Positions 50,191-58,222 are shown, counted from the first letter of the stretch. The stretch is 64,000 nt of DNA from QHXM01 sp032160705 (GCA_032160705.1 JAVHVE010000066.1:1-64000), one strand, 5' to 3'. The notes: generated from the letters alone by a model not told the origin. Made by a program: numbers and translations.

Positions 50191-50233
50191 AAAAGATGCC
50201 TGGACTTGGATAAAGTCCGGGCATCTTTTCTTT
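50191..50233. terminator. Bidirectional intrinsic terminator
   Basis: AAAAGATGCCTGGACTT pairs with AAGTCCGGGCATCTTTT (17 bp, one G-T or mismatch), with a 5-nt loop and A/T runs on both sides. It sits between the convergent OMP gene and the gene ending at 50253. Confidence 0.93.
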
Positions 50234-50252
50234 GAGAAACCGCGTGCCGCGC

Positions 50253-51026
50253 TTAACCTTGCGGCGGTGCGCTGCCGCGCACGCCTGCGAAATCGAAGGT
50301 CAGATGCAGGATGAGCTTGCCGTCTGCGACCTCATAGCGCACATCCCTAACTTTAGCGTTGAGCATTCCGTTCGTGGATTGGATGGGCATGGCGAGCGCG
50401 AGTTGCGGCGCGCGCAGAATTTCGAGCGGGTTGATGCGCTGGTTGATCGAGCGCTGAATCAGCAAGGTGGCAACGCTGCCGACGATTTCAGGCGCGCCGT
50501 CCAAATTAACTCCCTCGACGTTAATCTGACCGTAAACGGTCTGCTTCTCCTTGTCGAAGCGCAGATCAATGCTCGCCTGCGCCCAGCCCTTGAAACGCTG
50601 GCAACCGAGCAGATTCTTGCTGCCGGTGAAGGCCAGCGGCGCGATGATCTTACCATTCGCGAAGCGCACGCCCGTCTTGATGTTGCTGCCTTCGGTTTGA
50701 ATCAAAACCTGATCGGGGCAGTCGTTCTGCAAGGCCGCCGGAATCACGTTGAGACCTGAGTCATTTACACCCTCATTCATCATCGTCAATTCAAGCGGAA
50801 ATGACGGCTGTCCCAGATCACGGAAGACCGATGCGAGCAGCGCATCGAAAAACTTTTCGTCGAGCGTGATGACAGCCGTGCCCGGCGCATCGCCCCCTGG
50901 GTCTGGAGCCTGGACGGGCGATCCGGGCAGAGATTTCGCCTTCGGCGCGCCCAGCAGAAAGAGCACGACGAGCGCGCCGAGAACGAGGCCGATGATGCCG
51001 GTGATGAGCGCCAGAACGTATTTCAT
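50253..51026 (-). CDS. Membrane-anchored hypothetical protein
   Basis: A 257-residue protein with one N-terminal hydrophobic helix (YVLALITGIIGLVLGALVVL) acting as a signal anchor, a Pro/Gly linker, and a periplasmic domain (about 50-257) with many short beta strands (LACQRFKGWAQASIDLRF-like pattern, LRFDKEKQTVYGQINVEGV, KVRDVRYEVADGKLILHLTF). It resembles lipid-binding beta domains only loosely; I do not assign a family. It starts 18 bp after the lipoprotein gene stop (51044) on the same strand, so the two are likely one operon working in the envelope. Confidence 0.75.
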   Translation of the reverse strand: MKYVLALITGIIGLVLGALVVLFLLGAPKAKSLPGSPVQAPDPGGDAPGTAVITLDEKFFDALLASVFRDLGQPSFPLELTMMNEGVNDSGLNVIPAALQNDCPDQVLIQTEGSNIKTGVRFANGKIIAPLAFTGSKNLLGCQRFKGWAQASIDLRFDKEKQTVYGQINVEGVNLDGAPEIVGSVATLLIQRSINQRINPLEILRAPQLALAMPIQSTNGMLNAKVRDVRYEVADGKLILHLTFDFAGVRGSAPPQG

Positions 51027-51043
51027 CTTGAGGTCTCCCCCCT

Positions 51044-51970
51044 TTAGTGCGTTGGTGATTGAGAAGCGGACGGCGTCGCAGCCGGAGGTGGTGGAGGAGC
51101 GCTGCTGGTCTGCATCATACTTTGAGCGAAGACGAGCGCCGCTTTCAAAACGGCCTCAACCTGTGAGCGCACCTGAGCGGGATCAACCTTGCTCATCCCC
51201 GTGGGTTCATCAAACGTCGTGGTGACGACGTTGGTTTGAATGTTGCTCATCTCCGTCACGATCTTCACCGCGCTCGCCCCGCCGACGTTAGCAGATGAAC
51301 TGACGATTGATTCCGAATGCAGCGGCAGCCCTGTATCTTTATCAACGTAGATGAAAGATTCGGCCTTCACGTCTCCGGCCTGCGTGCCTGTCCTGGCAGC
51401 ACCTGAGCAGCGGTACTTGGTGGCGTTGCGACCATTGAATTGTTCTTCGCCCGCGTTCTCGCAGCCGCTCACGCTCTTCACCTGATTGACGATCTGCGCC
51501 GGGGTCATCACGGTCGGCAGCTCGAAGCCGGTTGATTGAGCGTTGATCTCTGCATACTGCTTGCGATTTGGAAGAATGATGTAGCGCTTGGCCGCGCGGT
51601 CGAGATAGATAACCTCGTCGCCGCTGCCCGGAATTTTGAAAGAGACGCGACGGTCTGCGCCATTGCGCGCAAAGTTTGCCGTGAGCGGCGGTGTGGAGAT
51701 GCTTTGGCTGCCCGTCACCTCCAGCTTCAGCGTAATTGTGGCGCTGTACTGATCGGGTTCGCGCGTGTCAATGGTCGCGCCGGTCGTAGTCGTGGTGCCG
51801 GTGTTGGCGTTAGACGTGTTCGTCGCATTGATATTTGTGGTGCTGGTATTGGTGTTCGTGTTGTTGCCGGTTGCGGGCTGTTGCTGGCATGCGCTGCTGA
51901 CGAGGATGAGCAAGAACGTCATCGCTCCCGTAAAAAGTCTGGCCGACGGTTTCAGGACAAAGTTACACAT
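51044..51970 (-). CDS. Hypothetical lipoprotein
   Basis: From ATG 51970, which follows GAGGAGAG, a 308-residue protein with a lipoprotein signal peptide (FTGAMTFLLILVSSACQQQP, lipid on Cys). A Thr/Asn-rich low-complexity linker follows (NNTNTNTSTTNINATNTS), then a soluble domain with two or three Cys (SVSGCENAGEEQFNGRNATK, YRCSGAA) and a Pro/Ala-rich tail. The longer frame to 52057 lacks a ribosome site. It resembles DUF-type lipoproteins with an outer-membrane LolA/LppX-like fold in pattern, but I do not assert this. The membrane-anchored 257-residue protein follows after 17 bp. Confidence 0.78.
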   Translation of the reverse strand: MCNFVLKPSARLFTGAMTFLLILVSSACQQQPATGNNTNTNTSTTNINATNTSNANTGTTTTTGATIDTREPDQYSATITLKLEVTGSQSISTPPLTANFARNGADRRVSFKIPGSGDEVIYLDRAAKRYIILPNRKQYAEINAQSTGFELPTVMTPAQIVNQVKSVSGCENAGEEQFNGRNATKYRCSGAARTGTQAGDVKAESFIYVDKDTGLPLHSESIVSSSANVGGASAVKIVTEMSNIQTNVVTTTFDEPTGMSKVDPAQVRSQVEAVLKAALVFAQSMMQTSSAPPPPPAATPSASQSPTH

Positions 51971-52080
51971 GAGATGACTCTCCTCGATAGAGCGGCGCGT
52001 GCGTGCCGCCGGATTGGTAAAGCTGTTGAAGGGGAACTTAAGGCTCAAGAATAGCACGCCCGGCGCAACGGGTGAAAGCA

Positions 52081-52378
52081 GTGGACAGTGGTCGGTGGTC
52101 AGTGGTCAGTTAGAGCAAATGCTTTAAGTCGTCCCGTCAGGGACGCGTGAATTTAGCCCAGCACTTCAGTGCTGGGAAACAGAGTGGTAAAAATAATTGA
52201 GTCCCGGAGGGACGACTGATGAGAGGCTCGCTCGCTGTTCAGTCGTCCCTCCGGGACTCAGGTTTTATTTCCGACTTCATCCCCAGCCATGAAGGGCCGG
52301 GCTAAAATCATGCGCCCCTGACGGGGCTGAAAACTCGCCTGACGCTGCTCGTCGCCTGTGTTAACTGACCACTGCTTC
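52081..52378. repeat. A3 nested palindrome element inside W-type outer arms
   Basis: Outer arms of GTGGTCAGTGGTCAGTTA words on the left (52088-52112) and TTAACTGACCACTGC on the right (52361-52375). Inside: P1 GTCCCGTCAGGGAC (52131-52144), TGAATTTAGC, P2 CCCAGCACTTCAGTGCTGGG (52157-52176), P3 GTCCCGGAGGGAC (52201-52213), centre, P3' (52245-52257), P2' (52281-52301), CTAAAATCA, P1' GCCCCTGACGGGGC (52314-52327). It is the only class A copy carrying W-type arms. It fills the divergent gap between two lipoprotein genes. Confidence 0.88.
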
Positions 52379-52449
52379 TCTTGACTCGCCGCCGGATTTG
52401 TCGTAGAAGCGGCTTGCTTTTTCAGTTCCCCTGGTAAGTGAGTTGAAAC

Positions 52450-53142
52450 ATGAAACGAATTATTGCAATCGTCGGGTTGGCCTGTCTGTTGGCTTCGTGC
52501 AGCAAGGTCGGCCAGAAGTTTGACCAATCGAATTCCGGTTCGCCGGGTGCAGCCACCATCGCCAACTCCGCTTCTTCGACAGGATCATCCACCACGACGA
52601 CGGGCACGACCACGTCGGCTGATGTGACAGGCGGCCAGGAAGTCGAACGCCCTGCGCCCACGGCGTCGCAGCTTGCCGCGCTCGAAGGCGGGCAGGAGGT
52701 CAAGTGGGATCAGCAGGGAATGACGTGGACAGTGCCGAAGGATTGGAAAAAAATGTCAGTCGAAACAAAGTCTCTGCTCTGGAGTGGCAGGGGCGGCGGC
52801 GGCGACCTCGCGTCCCTGATCGTCAACATCTCGCCGATGGGCGAGGAGTTTCCGACGGACATTTCTCTCAAGGCGTTTTATGACGGAGCCGTCACGCGCA
52901 AGAAGAACGGCGAAGTTGACGAGGTACGATGGCTGGAGCTTGACGGAGTGAAAGGCGTTGCGTTCCGCGAGGCCGTGCCCGAAGGCAAGGACGACCCGCG
53001 CCGCTTGCAATGGCTCACCTACCGGAAGTATGCGGGACAGACGCAGATGGTCAATCTCATGCTCGCCACCGCAGGCCGGAGCTTCGAGAAGAATCAAGAC
53101 ACCTTCTACGCCATCCTCTACTCGACCAAGCTCGTACATTAG
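52450..53142 (+). CDS. Hypothetical lipoprotein
   Basis: A 230-residue protein with a lipoprotein signal (MKRIIAIVGLACLLASCSKV, lipobox LLASC), then a Ser/Thr/Gly-rich linker (SASSTGSSTTTTGTTTS) and a soluble C-terminal domain of about 150 residues (TWTVPKDWKKMSVETKS, FREAVPEGKDDPRRLQWLT, FEKNQDTFYAILYSTKL). The last part reads like a PsbP/Mog1-like or DUF1795-type fold, as in many envelope stress lipoproteins; this is tentative. It is divergent from the other lipoprotein gene and convergent with the ARPP-1 gene across W11. Confidence 0.78.
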   Translation: MKRIIAIVGLACLLASCSKVGQKFDQSNSGSPGAATIANSASSTGSSTTTTGTTTSADVTGGQEVERPAPTASQLAALEGGQEVKWDQQGMTWTVPKDWKKMSVETKSLLWSGRGGGGDLASLIVNISPMGEEFPTDISLKAFYDGAVTRKKNGEVDEVRWLELDGVKGVAFREAVPEGKDDPRRLQWLTYRKYAGQTQMVNLMLATAGRSFEKNQDTFYAILYSTKLVH

Positions 53143-53145
53143 AAA

Positions 53146-53281
53146 AGCAGGAGACAGAAGACAGGAGACAGAAGTCAGAAGGGATAAGGCGGAGAACCGC
53201 TGCTACTGATTTTCTTTTCTCCTGTCTCCTGACTCCTGTCTCCTGACTCCTGTCTTCTGTCTCCTGTCTTCTGTATTCTGC
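53146..53281. repeat. W11 word-arm hairpin, CAGAAG family
   Basis: The left arm (53146-53182) uses GGAGACAGAAGACAGGAGAC-type words; the right arm (53219-53281) carries their complement. The loop has AGGGATAAGGCGGAGAACC (53180-53198) and GATTTTCTTTT (53208-53218), matching the element at 2096-2224. It lies between two convergent stop codons (53142 and 53285). Confidence 0.9.
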
Positions 53282-53284
53282 TCT

Positions 53285-54340
53285 TCACTGCTTCTTCACG
53301 TAACTTCTGTGAACGACCGCTGCATCCTGCTTCTGGTCGCGGGTTTCAAAGAGGATGTTGTCATCCGTCTCCCGCGTCACCATTTTGACGCGATCCGTCA
53401 CCGCACTCTCCGAAGGCTTGCCGTCTTCAGCGGCGGCGAAGAACTCTTTAACTGAGTTGGCGCGAACGGTGTCGAACTTTGCGCCCTTCTGTAGTTCTGC
53501 GAGAGCTTCGACCGCGCTCGCTTTCAAAAGTTTCGGCCAGAGTTTCTGGAAGAGCGCATTCGAGCCATAAACGTCCGAGCTGTTGAGCTTGCCGTTGATG
53601 GCGAAGGCATAGCCGATGACATCCGCTTTGCCGTTGATGATGCCCGACAGCTTCTTGATGTAATTATCGGTCACTGCCTGCACCTTCTTATTTTCGAGGC
53701 TCAACTGGAGGCTGGATTCCGAAGCGCTCTCGTTGACAGAGCCTCCGACATTGTTACTTAACTTCGCTTGCGCTTCCGTGACCTTAGCCCAGACTTCCGT
53801 TTGGGATTTCGTTTTATTCGCGGCGAGCTTCAAATCTCTAGTCGCGAGTCTTTCGTTTGAAGACTCGAACTTTCCGGCAGACTCCTGCCCGCGTTTACTC
53901 CAACGCCCACTCTCGACACAGAACGCGGCAATCGGAATCTTGCCTGAGCGCGGCGGGACGATCAGGTCAACCGCCAGCACGCGATCCTGCTGCCCGCCTT
54001 TTACGATGTCGCCGGATTGGACATAAACTTCCTCGTCTGCGGAGACATTTTCGATAGCCAGCTCGTTGACATCCTTCGTCTCGTGGACGATGACTACCTT
54101 TTGCTGCATGGCTTCCTGAAGCGTCAGAAACTTCTTGCCGCTGATTGTATTCTTGCCGTGAATCAGGAAAATCGTCAGGTTTTCGTGAGTGTAAGGCCCG
54201 GAGATTTTGTAGTCTCCGGCTGCGAGCTTTTCATCTTTTTGGGCGGGGAGAATCTTGGCATCTGCAAACATCGCCAGGGAGATTCCAACAACCATCAGGA
54301 GCACTGCGATCCCGACGGAGAGCGTGCGGAACTTCATCAT
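53285..54340 (-). CDS. ARPP-1 (DUF6569) domain exported protein
   Basis: From ATG 54340, which follows GGAGGAGG (the frame extends upstream to 54532 without a ribosome site), a 351-residue protein. A signal peptide or anchor (SVGIAVLLMVVGISLAMFADA) is followed by an ARPP-1-like domain: KISGPYTHENLTIFLIHGK, LTLQEAMQQKVVIVHETKDV, VYVQSGDIVKGGQQDRVLAV and PIAAFCVESGRWSKRG. This domain was first noted beside phosphatase/rhodanese genes; its biochemical role is unknown. The C-terminal half is helical and polar. A thymidine kinase gene ends upstream at 54597 across W12. Confidence 0.85.
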   Translation of the reverse strand: MMKFRTLSVGIAVLLMVVGISLAMFADAKILPAQKDEKLAAGDYKISGPYTHENLTIFLIHGKNTISGKKFLTLQEAMQQKVVIVHETKDVNELAIENVSADEEVYVQSGDIVKGGQQDRVLAVDLIVPPRSGKIPIAAFCVESGRWSKRGQESAGKFESSNERLATRDLKLAANKTKSQTEVWAKVTEAQAKLSNNVGGSVNESASESSLQLSLENKKVQAVTDNYIKKLSGIINGKADVIGYAFAINGKLNSSDVYGSNALFQKLWPKLLKASAVEALAELQKGAKFDTVRANSVKEFFAAAEDGKPSESAVTDRVKMVTRETDDNILFETRDQKQDAAVVHRSYVKKQ

Positions 54341-54501
54341 ACTACCTCCTCCAAGAAGCGGAAAAAATTTTGGCGTGGCATTACGCTTCGCAGACAGAAC
54401 GGGAGACGGCGGGCTTCTTGCACGAAGCGGCGAGGGTTTGTTTTGAGCTTGGTTGCCGGACGAGGCTTGGAAAGTTGCCAGTAGGTAAATGAGTTTAGAA
54501 G

Positions 54502-54597
54502 AAAAGTAGAAAACAACGAACCACGAAATCACACGAAGTCGCGCGAACAGATAAATTTCTTCGTGCTATTTCGTGTGGCTTCGTGGTTCGTCTTCTT
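54502..54597. repeat. W12 word-arm hairpin, ACCACGAA family
   Basis: CGAACCACGAA (54517-54527) pairs with TTCGTGGTTCG (54580-54590); further CACGAAAT/CACACGAAG words on the left meet GTGTGGCTTCGTG-type words on the right. The element abuts the thymidine kinase stop codon (54597-54599). Confidence 0.85.
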
Positions 54598-55229
54598 TAA
54601 TCAGCCGCTTCGGTGACGTAAGAAGTCGGTGCGTCGGCGTGTGGGACGAAGCAGCGGCGGCAGCGTGCTTCGTAGCGGTCGCTTGCGCCGACCGCGACGC
54701 GTTCATCTGAGTCAAAGGTGCGTTGCGAATAATTGGCGGGCTGGCCGCAACGAACGCAGATAGCGTGAGTCTTGGTGATGTATTCAGCGATGGCCAGAAG
54801 CTGCGGCATCGGCTCGAAAGGTTTTCCGGTGTAGTCCTGGTCGAGTCCGGCGATGATAACGCGCACGCCCCTGCGCGCCAGTTCATTCGCCACTTCCACC
54901 AACTCATGGTCGAAGAACTGTCCTTCGTCAATGCCGACGACTTCCGTGCCGCGCTCGACGCGGGCGAGGATTTCGGCAGCCGTTTCAACCGTTGACGATT
55001 CGTGGCGCATTTCGGAATGCGAGACGATGTGGTCATGTGAGTAGCGAATGTCAATCTTGGGCTTGAAGACCTGTACTTTCTGGCGCGCAATCCGGGCGCG
55101 GCGCAGGCGGCGAATGAGTTCTTCGGATTTGCCGGAAAACATCGAACCCGCGATGACTTCAATCCAGCCGGGCGCGGTGCGAAGGTGGGTCAGATGCTCG
55201 TCGTTGCCTTGCGCTGTCAGGTCTTCCAT
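54597..55229 (-). CDS. tdk: Thymidine kinase
   Basis: A 210-residue type II thymidine kinase that phosphorylates thymidine (and dU) with ATP. Motifs: the P-loop GSMFSGKSEELIRRLRR, the DEGQFFDHELVEVA (Walker B-like), GLDQDYTGKPFEPMPQLLAI, and a structural zinc site of two CxxC-type pairs (CVRCGQPANYSQ and ARCRRCFVPH). Length is slightly above the usual 190-200 because of an N-terminal extension (MEDLTAQGNDEH). It lies 26 bp downstream of the DUF84 gene on the same strand; together they suggest a small nucleotide salvage/cleaning operon. Confidence 0.94.
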   Translation of the reverse strand: MEDLTAQGNDEHLTHLRTAPGWIEVIAGSMFSGKSEELIRRLRRARIARQKVQVFKPKIDIRYSHDHIVSHSEMRHESSTVETAAEILARVERGTEVVGIDEGQFFDHELVEVANELARRGVRVIIAGLDQDYTGKPFEPMPQLLAIAEYITKTHAICVRCGQPANYSQRTFDSDERVAVGASDRYEARCRRCFVPHADAPTSYVTEAAD

Positions 55230-55255
55230 CTCTTGAATGCCTCTTGGTCTATATT

Positions 55256-55822
55256 TTACCTGTAGAACCTGGAGTTATAAAACGGCGCGAAGGCCGCAAT
55301 CAATGCCGCTTCAAAACTCATCGAGCGCGTCAGCAAATCACGCGACAGGATGCCCCAGGCTCCCTGACGGCTACGCACATCTTTCTCACCTGCCACTTCG
55401 TCAATCACCACGCCCAGTTCGCGTTTCCCGTCAATCACCATATCGGCAATCGAGGCGGGGACGGAGACAGAGGGACTCGCGCCGAAGTAGCCGCGCACGC
55501 CATCGGTCGCGTAAGCCCAGCCGCGCAGGAAGGTGTGCCATTCGTCGTCAACGTTGATCGAATGAAATCCACCTTCGAGCCCCGTGTAAAGCTCGGCGCT
55601 CGCGCCTTCTTTCTGGAGCTGCGCGCGGACGGCTTCCGCGCGGCTGCGCGCGCCGTGCATCAGTTGCCAGTCGGTCAAAGGCATCGGTGGCGCGTCCGGC
55701 TCGACCGCTCTCGCCGTGACGGTCGCGTCCACCCACCTCGCATCTATAGCGACGATGCGCGCAGCGGCAGCGCGAACAGCCATGATCTTGGCGGCGCGGT
55801 CTGAGCCAAGTGCGATAATCAT
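55256..55822 (-). CDS. DUF84-family inosine/xanthosine triphosphatase
   Basis: A 188-residue YjjX-like NTPase of the DUF84 family, which hydrolyses non-canonical purine triphosphates (ITP, XTP). It begins MIIALGSDRAAKIMAV, and has the family patterns PMPLTDWQLMHGARSRAEA, YTGLEGGFHSINVDDEWH, GASPSVSVPASI and GIVIDEVAGEKD-like VVIDEVAGEKDVRSRQGAWG. The thymidine kinase gene follows after 26 bp, a plausible nucleotide-pool operon. The W13 hairpin lies 7 bp before the ATG and no clear ribosome-binding site is visible. Confidence 0.88.
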   Translation of the reverse strand: MIIALGSDRAAKIMAVRAAAARIVAIDARWVDATVTARAVEPDAPPMPLTDWQLMHGARSRAEAVRAQLQKEGASAELYTGLEGGFHSINVDDEWHTFLRGWAYATDGVRGYFGASPSVSVPASIADMVIDGKRELGVVIDEVAGEKDVRSRQGAWGILSRDLLTRSMSFEAALIAAFAPFYNSRFYR

Positions 55823-55829
55823 AAAGCGG

Positions 55830-55907
55830 CGACGAGTAACATGGGAAAAGTGACAAGCGACGAGCGAGGAATATTAACCCGTCACTCGTCGCTTGTCACT
55901 TGCCGCT
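55830..55907. repeat. W13 word-arm hairpin, GTGACAAGCGACGAG family
   Basis: AGTGACAAGCGACGAG (55849-55864) and CTCGTCGCTTGTCACT (55885-55900) are perfect 16-bp complements with a 20-nt loop; outer GCGGCGACGAG and TGCCGCTCAC words extend the arms. It lies between the DUF84 start and the hypothetical gene stop. Confidence 0.9.
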
Positions 55908-55911
55908 CACT

Positions 55912-56544
55912 TTATAGTGGCTGGAAAGGGGAAAGCGGTCGGCGTGTGTGTCCGGGACTGATGGTGATCTTCTTAGCTTTGCCCTCGGATTCTTTCTCGA
56001 CTCTCTCATTGACCATCTCTTGCGCTAAAGAGTCGGCAATGGTCACGCCTGGCGAAACCCCGAACGAATAAGCCAGCGTGACATTGAACTCCGTACACGC
56101 AATTTTATATTTCTCGCTGCCCCTGCTGCCGGTCGTGTTTGAAGATGACGGCTCAGGAAGACCGAGCTTCTCGGAGAGTTGCTTGAAAAAATCCTTCGCG
56201 CCGAGCCAGTTGCCAGCTCCGCTATAGTAAGTCGCCCTGATGACGGCCAGCCTGTTGTCGACAAAGCTCAGATGTATATCGTCTATCCCTTCGGCGTACT
56301 CGTCTTTCAACTCCGCGCCTGAGACACGAACTGCCAAAGTGCCAACTTTATTGCCCTCCGAGATTTTAGAATCGAACATGGAAGAATCAGCGAGCTTGCC
56401 CTTGACTTCGGGCAACGTCATGCCGAGGCGGAAGCCACTGAACTCAGGCGCTTTTTTAAGCTGACACGTCGGCTGCTGGGCAAAGGCGCAGGCGGCAGAG
56501 GCCAGCAGAATCACTACCGTCATAACTGAGCGTAAGAGTTTCAT
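55912..56544 (-). CDS. Exported hypothetical protein
   Basis: A 210-residue protein with a signal peptide (RSVMTVVILLASAACAFA). The mature part has two Cys (TCQLKKAPEF and KIACTEFNVTL) that could form a disulfide. Its pattern GFRLGMTLPEVKGKL near the N-terminus is common in acidobacterial exported proteins and resembles the start of small beta-lactamase-inhibitor-like (BLIP/SmpA-type) repeats; I do not assign a family. It lies upstream of DUF84 and tdk on the same strand, with W13 between. No further clue to function. Confidence 0.72.
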   Translation of the reverse strand: MKLLRSVMTVVILLASAACAFAQQPTCQLKKAPEFSGFRLGMTLPEVKGKLADSSMFDSKISEGNKVGTLAVRVSGAELKDEYAEGIDDIHLSFVDNRLAVIRATYYSGAGNWLGAKDFFKQLSEKLGLPEPSSSNTTGSRGSEKYKIACTEFNVTLAYSFGVSPGVTIADSLAQEMVNERVEKESEGKAKKITISPGHTRRPLSPFQPL

Positions 56545-56613
56545 AAAATCTCCCGAAAGTCTTGGTGATGAGCGTTCTCTCTGATAGTAGGCTCGCGAAC
56601 GCGCTGAACTGTT

Positions 56614-56820
56614 TTAACCCGGAATAGGCGGAACTTCAATTCTCAAATCCGGCTCATTGTGGATGAATGTGATCTCAAGCGTCCCTGCAACCTCTGATGC
56701 TGTGGTTTCATCTCCGAGTTGTTCCGCCTTATGCAGAGAATTATACTGCATGGATAGAACAGGCCGACTGTTGTCGTCAAACCAGCTTGCAAATCCCGAA
56801 AAGGCTTGCTTGACATTCAC
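56614..56820 (-). CDS. Possible small protein or gene remnant (68 aa)
   Basis: A GTG-started frame (56820) without a ribosome-binding site, preceded by an in-frame TGA a few codons upstream. The predicted 68 residues (GFASWFDDNSRPVLSMQYNS, then ITFIHNEPDLRIEVPPIPG) look compositionally like real protein rather than a shadow, and no gene lies on the other strand. It could be the 3' end of a broken gene. No family is recognised. Confidence 0.3.
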   Translation of the reverse strand: MNVKQAFSGFASWFDDNSRPVLSMQYNSLHKAEQLGDETTASEVAGTLEITFIHNEPDLRIEVPPIPG

Positions 56821-56895
56821 CCACGCCGCTTGCTGTAATCAAATTTCTTCCCGCAGAAGTTTATTTGCCAGCGAATTTTCTGAAGCCCATGAGAG

Positions 56896-58119
56896 GTGTC
56901 TGAAGTGCCAGCCGAAGAACTCGTTTACGATTGGAACAAGATTGAGCCGTCGCATCCCGCGCCCAATCGCAGGATCAGTTTTGATGATGAAACCCTGCGC
57001 GACGGGCTGCAATCGCCAAGTGTGTGCGAGCCGCCGGTCGAGAAGAAGATTGAACTCCTGCACCTGATGGATGCGCTTCGTCTTGACACGGCAGACATCG
57101 GGCTGCCGGGCGCGGGCGGCACGCACGCCGCAAGCGTTGAGCGCCTGGCGCGCGAGATTGCCGACAAGAAACTACGGATTCGCCCCAACTGCGCCGCGCG
57201 CACTCACCGCGACGACATCGCTCCGATTGCGGAAATCTCGCAACGCGCAGGAATAGCCATCGAAGCCTGCACTTTCATAGGCTCTTCCCCTGTTCGTTTC
57301 TACGCGGAAGACTGGACGCTCGACAAGCTCTTGAAGCTCACGGAAGATGCCGTGACCTTCGCCGTCAAAGAAGGCTTGCCCGTGATGTACGTCACGGAAG
57401 ACACGACGCGCGCCGACCCGGAAACCATCCGCGCGCTTTACACAACGGCGATTCGCTGCGGGGCAAGAGCCGTCTGCGTCTGCGACACGGTCGGGCATTC
57501 CACGCCGGACGGGGCGCGCTCCGTCGTGCGTTTCGTAAAGAGCATCATCGAAGAGCAGGGAGAGAAGGTGCGTCTGGACTGGCACGGGCATCAGGATAGG
57601 GGCTTGGGCGTCATCAACTCCATCGCCGCGATTGAAGGCGGCGCGGATCAGGTTCACGGCTCGGCCCTGGGTGTCGGCGAGCGCGTCGGCAACACGCCGA
57701 TGGATCAGCTTCTCGTCAATCTCAAGTTGATGAATTGGATTGATAACGATTTGTCGCGTCTCGGCGAGTATTGCGAAGTCGCGGCGCAGTCGTGCGGCTG
57801 GACGATTCCCTACAACTATCCGGTCTTCGGTCGCGATGCCTTTCGCACGGCCACGGGCGTCCACGCGGCGGCGGTCATCAAGAGCTACAGGAAGAACGAC
57901 CCGCAGCTTGCCGACCTGGTTTATTCGGGCGTGCCCGCCAGCCTCTTCGGTCTCAAGCAGAAGATCGAGATTGGCCCGATGAGCGGCAAGTCAAACGTCA
58001 TCTATTGGCTCGAATCTCGCGGGATGGAAGCCACGGAAGAGCGCGTCTCACGCATCTACGAACACGCCAAGCAATCTTCCGCCGTGCTCGAAGAAGACGA
58101 AGTAAAGCGTCTGGTTTGA
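56896..58119 (+). CDS. LeuA-like DRE-TIM metallolyase (2-isopropylmalate synthase family)
   Basis: A 407-residue HMGL-like TIM barrel. It has the signature DDETLRDGLQSPS, in which the Arg and Asp bind substrate and metal, and the metal-ligand motif WHGHQDRGLGVINSIAAIEG with HxH. GSALGVGERVGNTPMDQLLV matches the LeuA/homocitrate synthase region. Relative to the common HxHND motif it has QDRG, and it lacks the C-terminal regulatory domain of full LeuA (about 510 aa). A Claisen-type acyl-CoA condensation is expected; isopropylmalate, citramalate and homocitrate are all possible products. GTG 56896 is the best start; the site is weak. W9 follows the stop. Confidence 0.85.
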   Translation: MSEVPAEELVYDWNKIEPSHPAPNRRISFDDETLRDGLQSPSVCEPPVEKKIELLHLMDALRLDTADIGLPGAGGTHAASVERLAREIADKKLRIRPNCAARTHRDDIAPIAEISQRAGIAIEACTFIGSSPVRFYAEDWTLDKLLKLTEDAVTFAVKEGLPVMYVTEDTTRADPETIRALYTTAIRCGARAVCVCDTVGHSTPDGARSVVRFVKSIIEEQGEKVRLDWHGHQDRGLGVINSIAAIEGGADQVHGSALGVGERVGNTPMDQLLVNLKLMNWIDNDLSRLGEYCEVAAQSCGWTIPYNYPVFGRDAFRTATGVHAAAVIKSYRKNDPQLADLVYSGVPASLFGLKQKIEIGPMSGKSNVIYWLESRGMEATEERVSRIYEHAKQSSAVLEEDEVKRLV

Positions 58120-58120
58120 A

Positions 58121-58222
58121 AAGTTGGCAGTAGGCAGGGGGCAGTTGGCAGTAAAGACCAAAAGCCAAGGCCGCTCGTTGCTTGTTCTTACTGCCAACTG
58201 CTAACTGCCAACTGCCAACTTT
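58121..58222. repeat. W9 word-arm hairpin, GGCAGTT family
   Basis: Left arm about 58121-58151 (AAGTTGGCAGTAGGCAG words), right arm about 58190-58221 (ACTGCCAACTGCTAACTGCC words). GGCAGTAAAGA at 58147-58157 matches the other two copies of this family, then the loop diverges. The element begins right after the LeuA-like stop and ends directly before the M20 peptidase ATG. Confidence 0.9.

Noticed and set aside
10101..52378. Insertion sequences or REP-associated transposase to explain the palindromes
   Set aside because: No transposase-like gene is present in the window; the elements themselves have no coding capacity.
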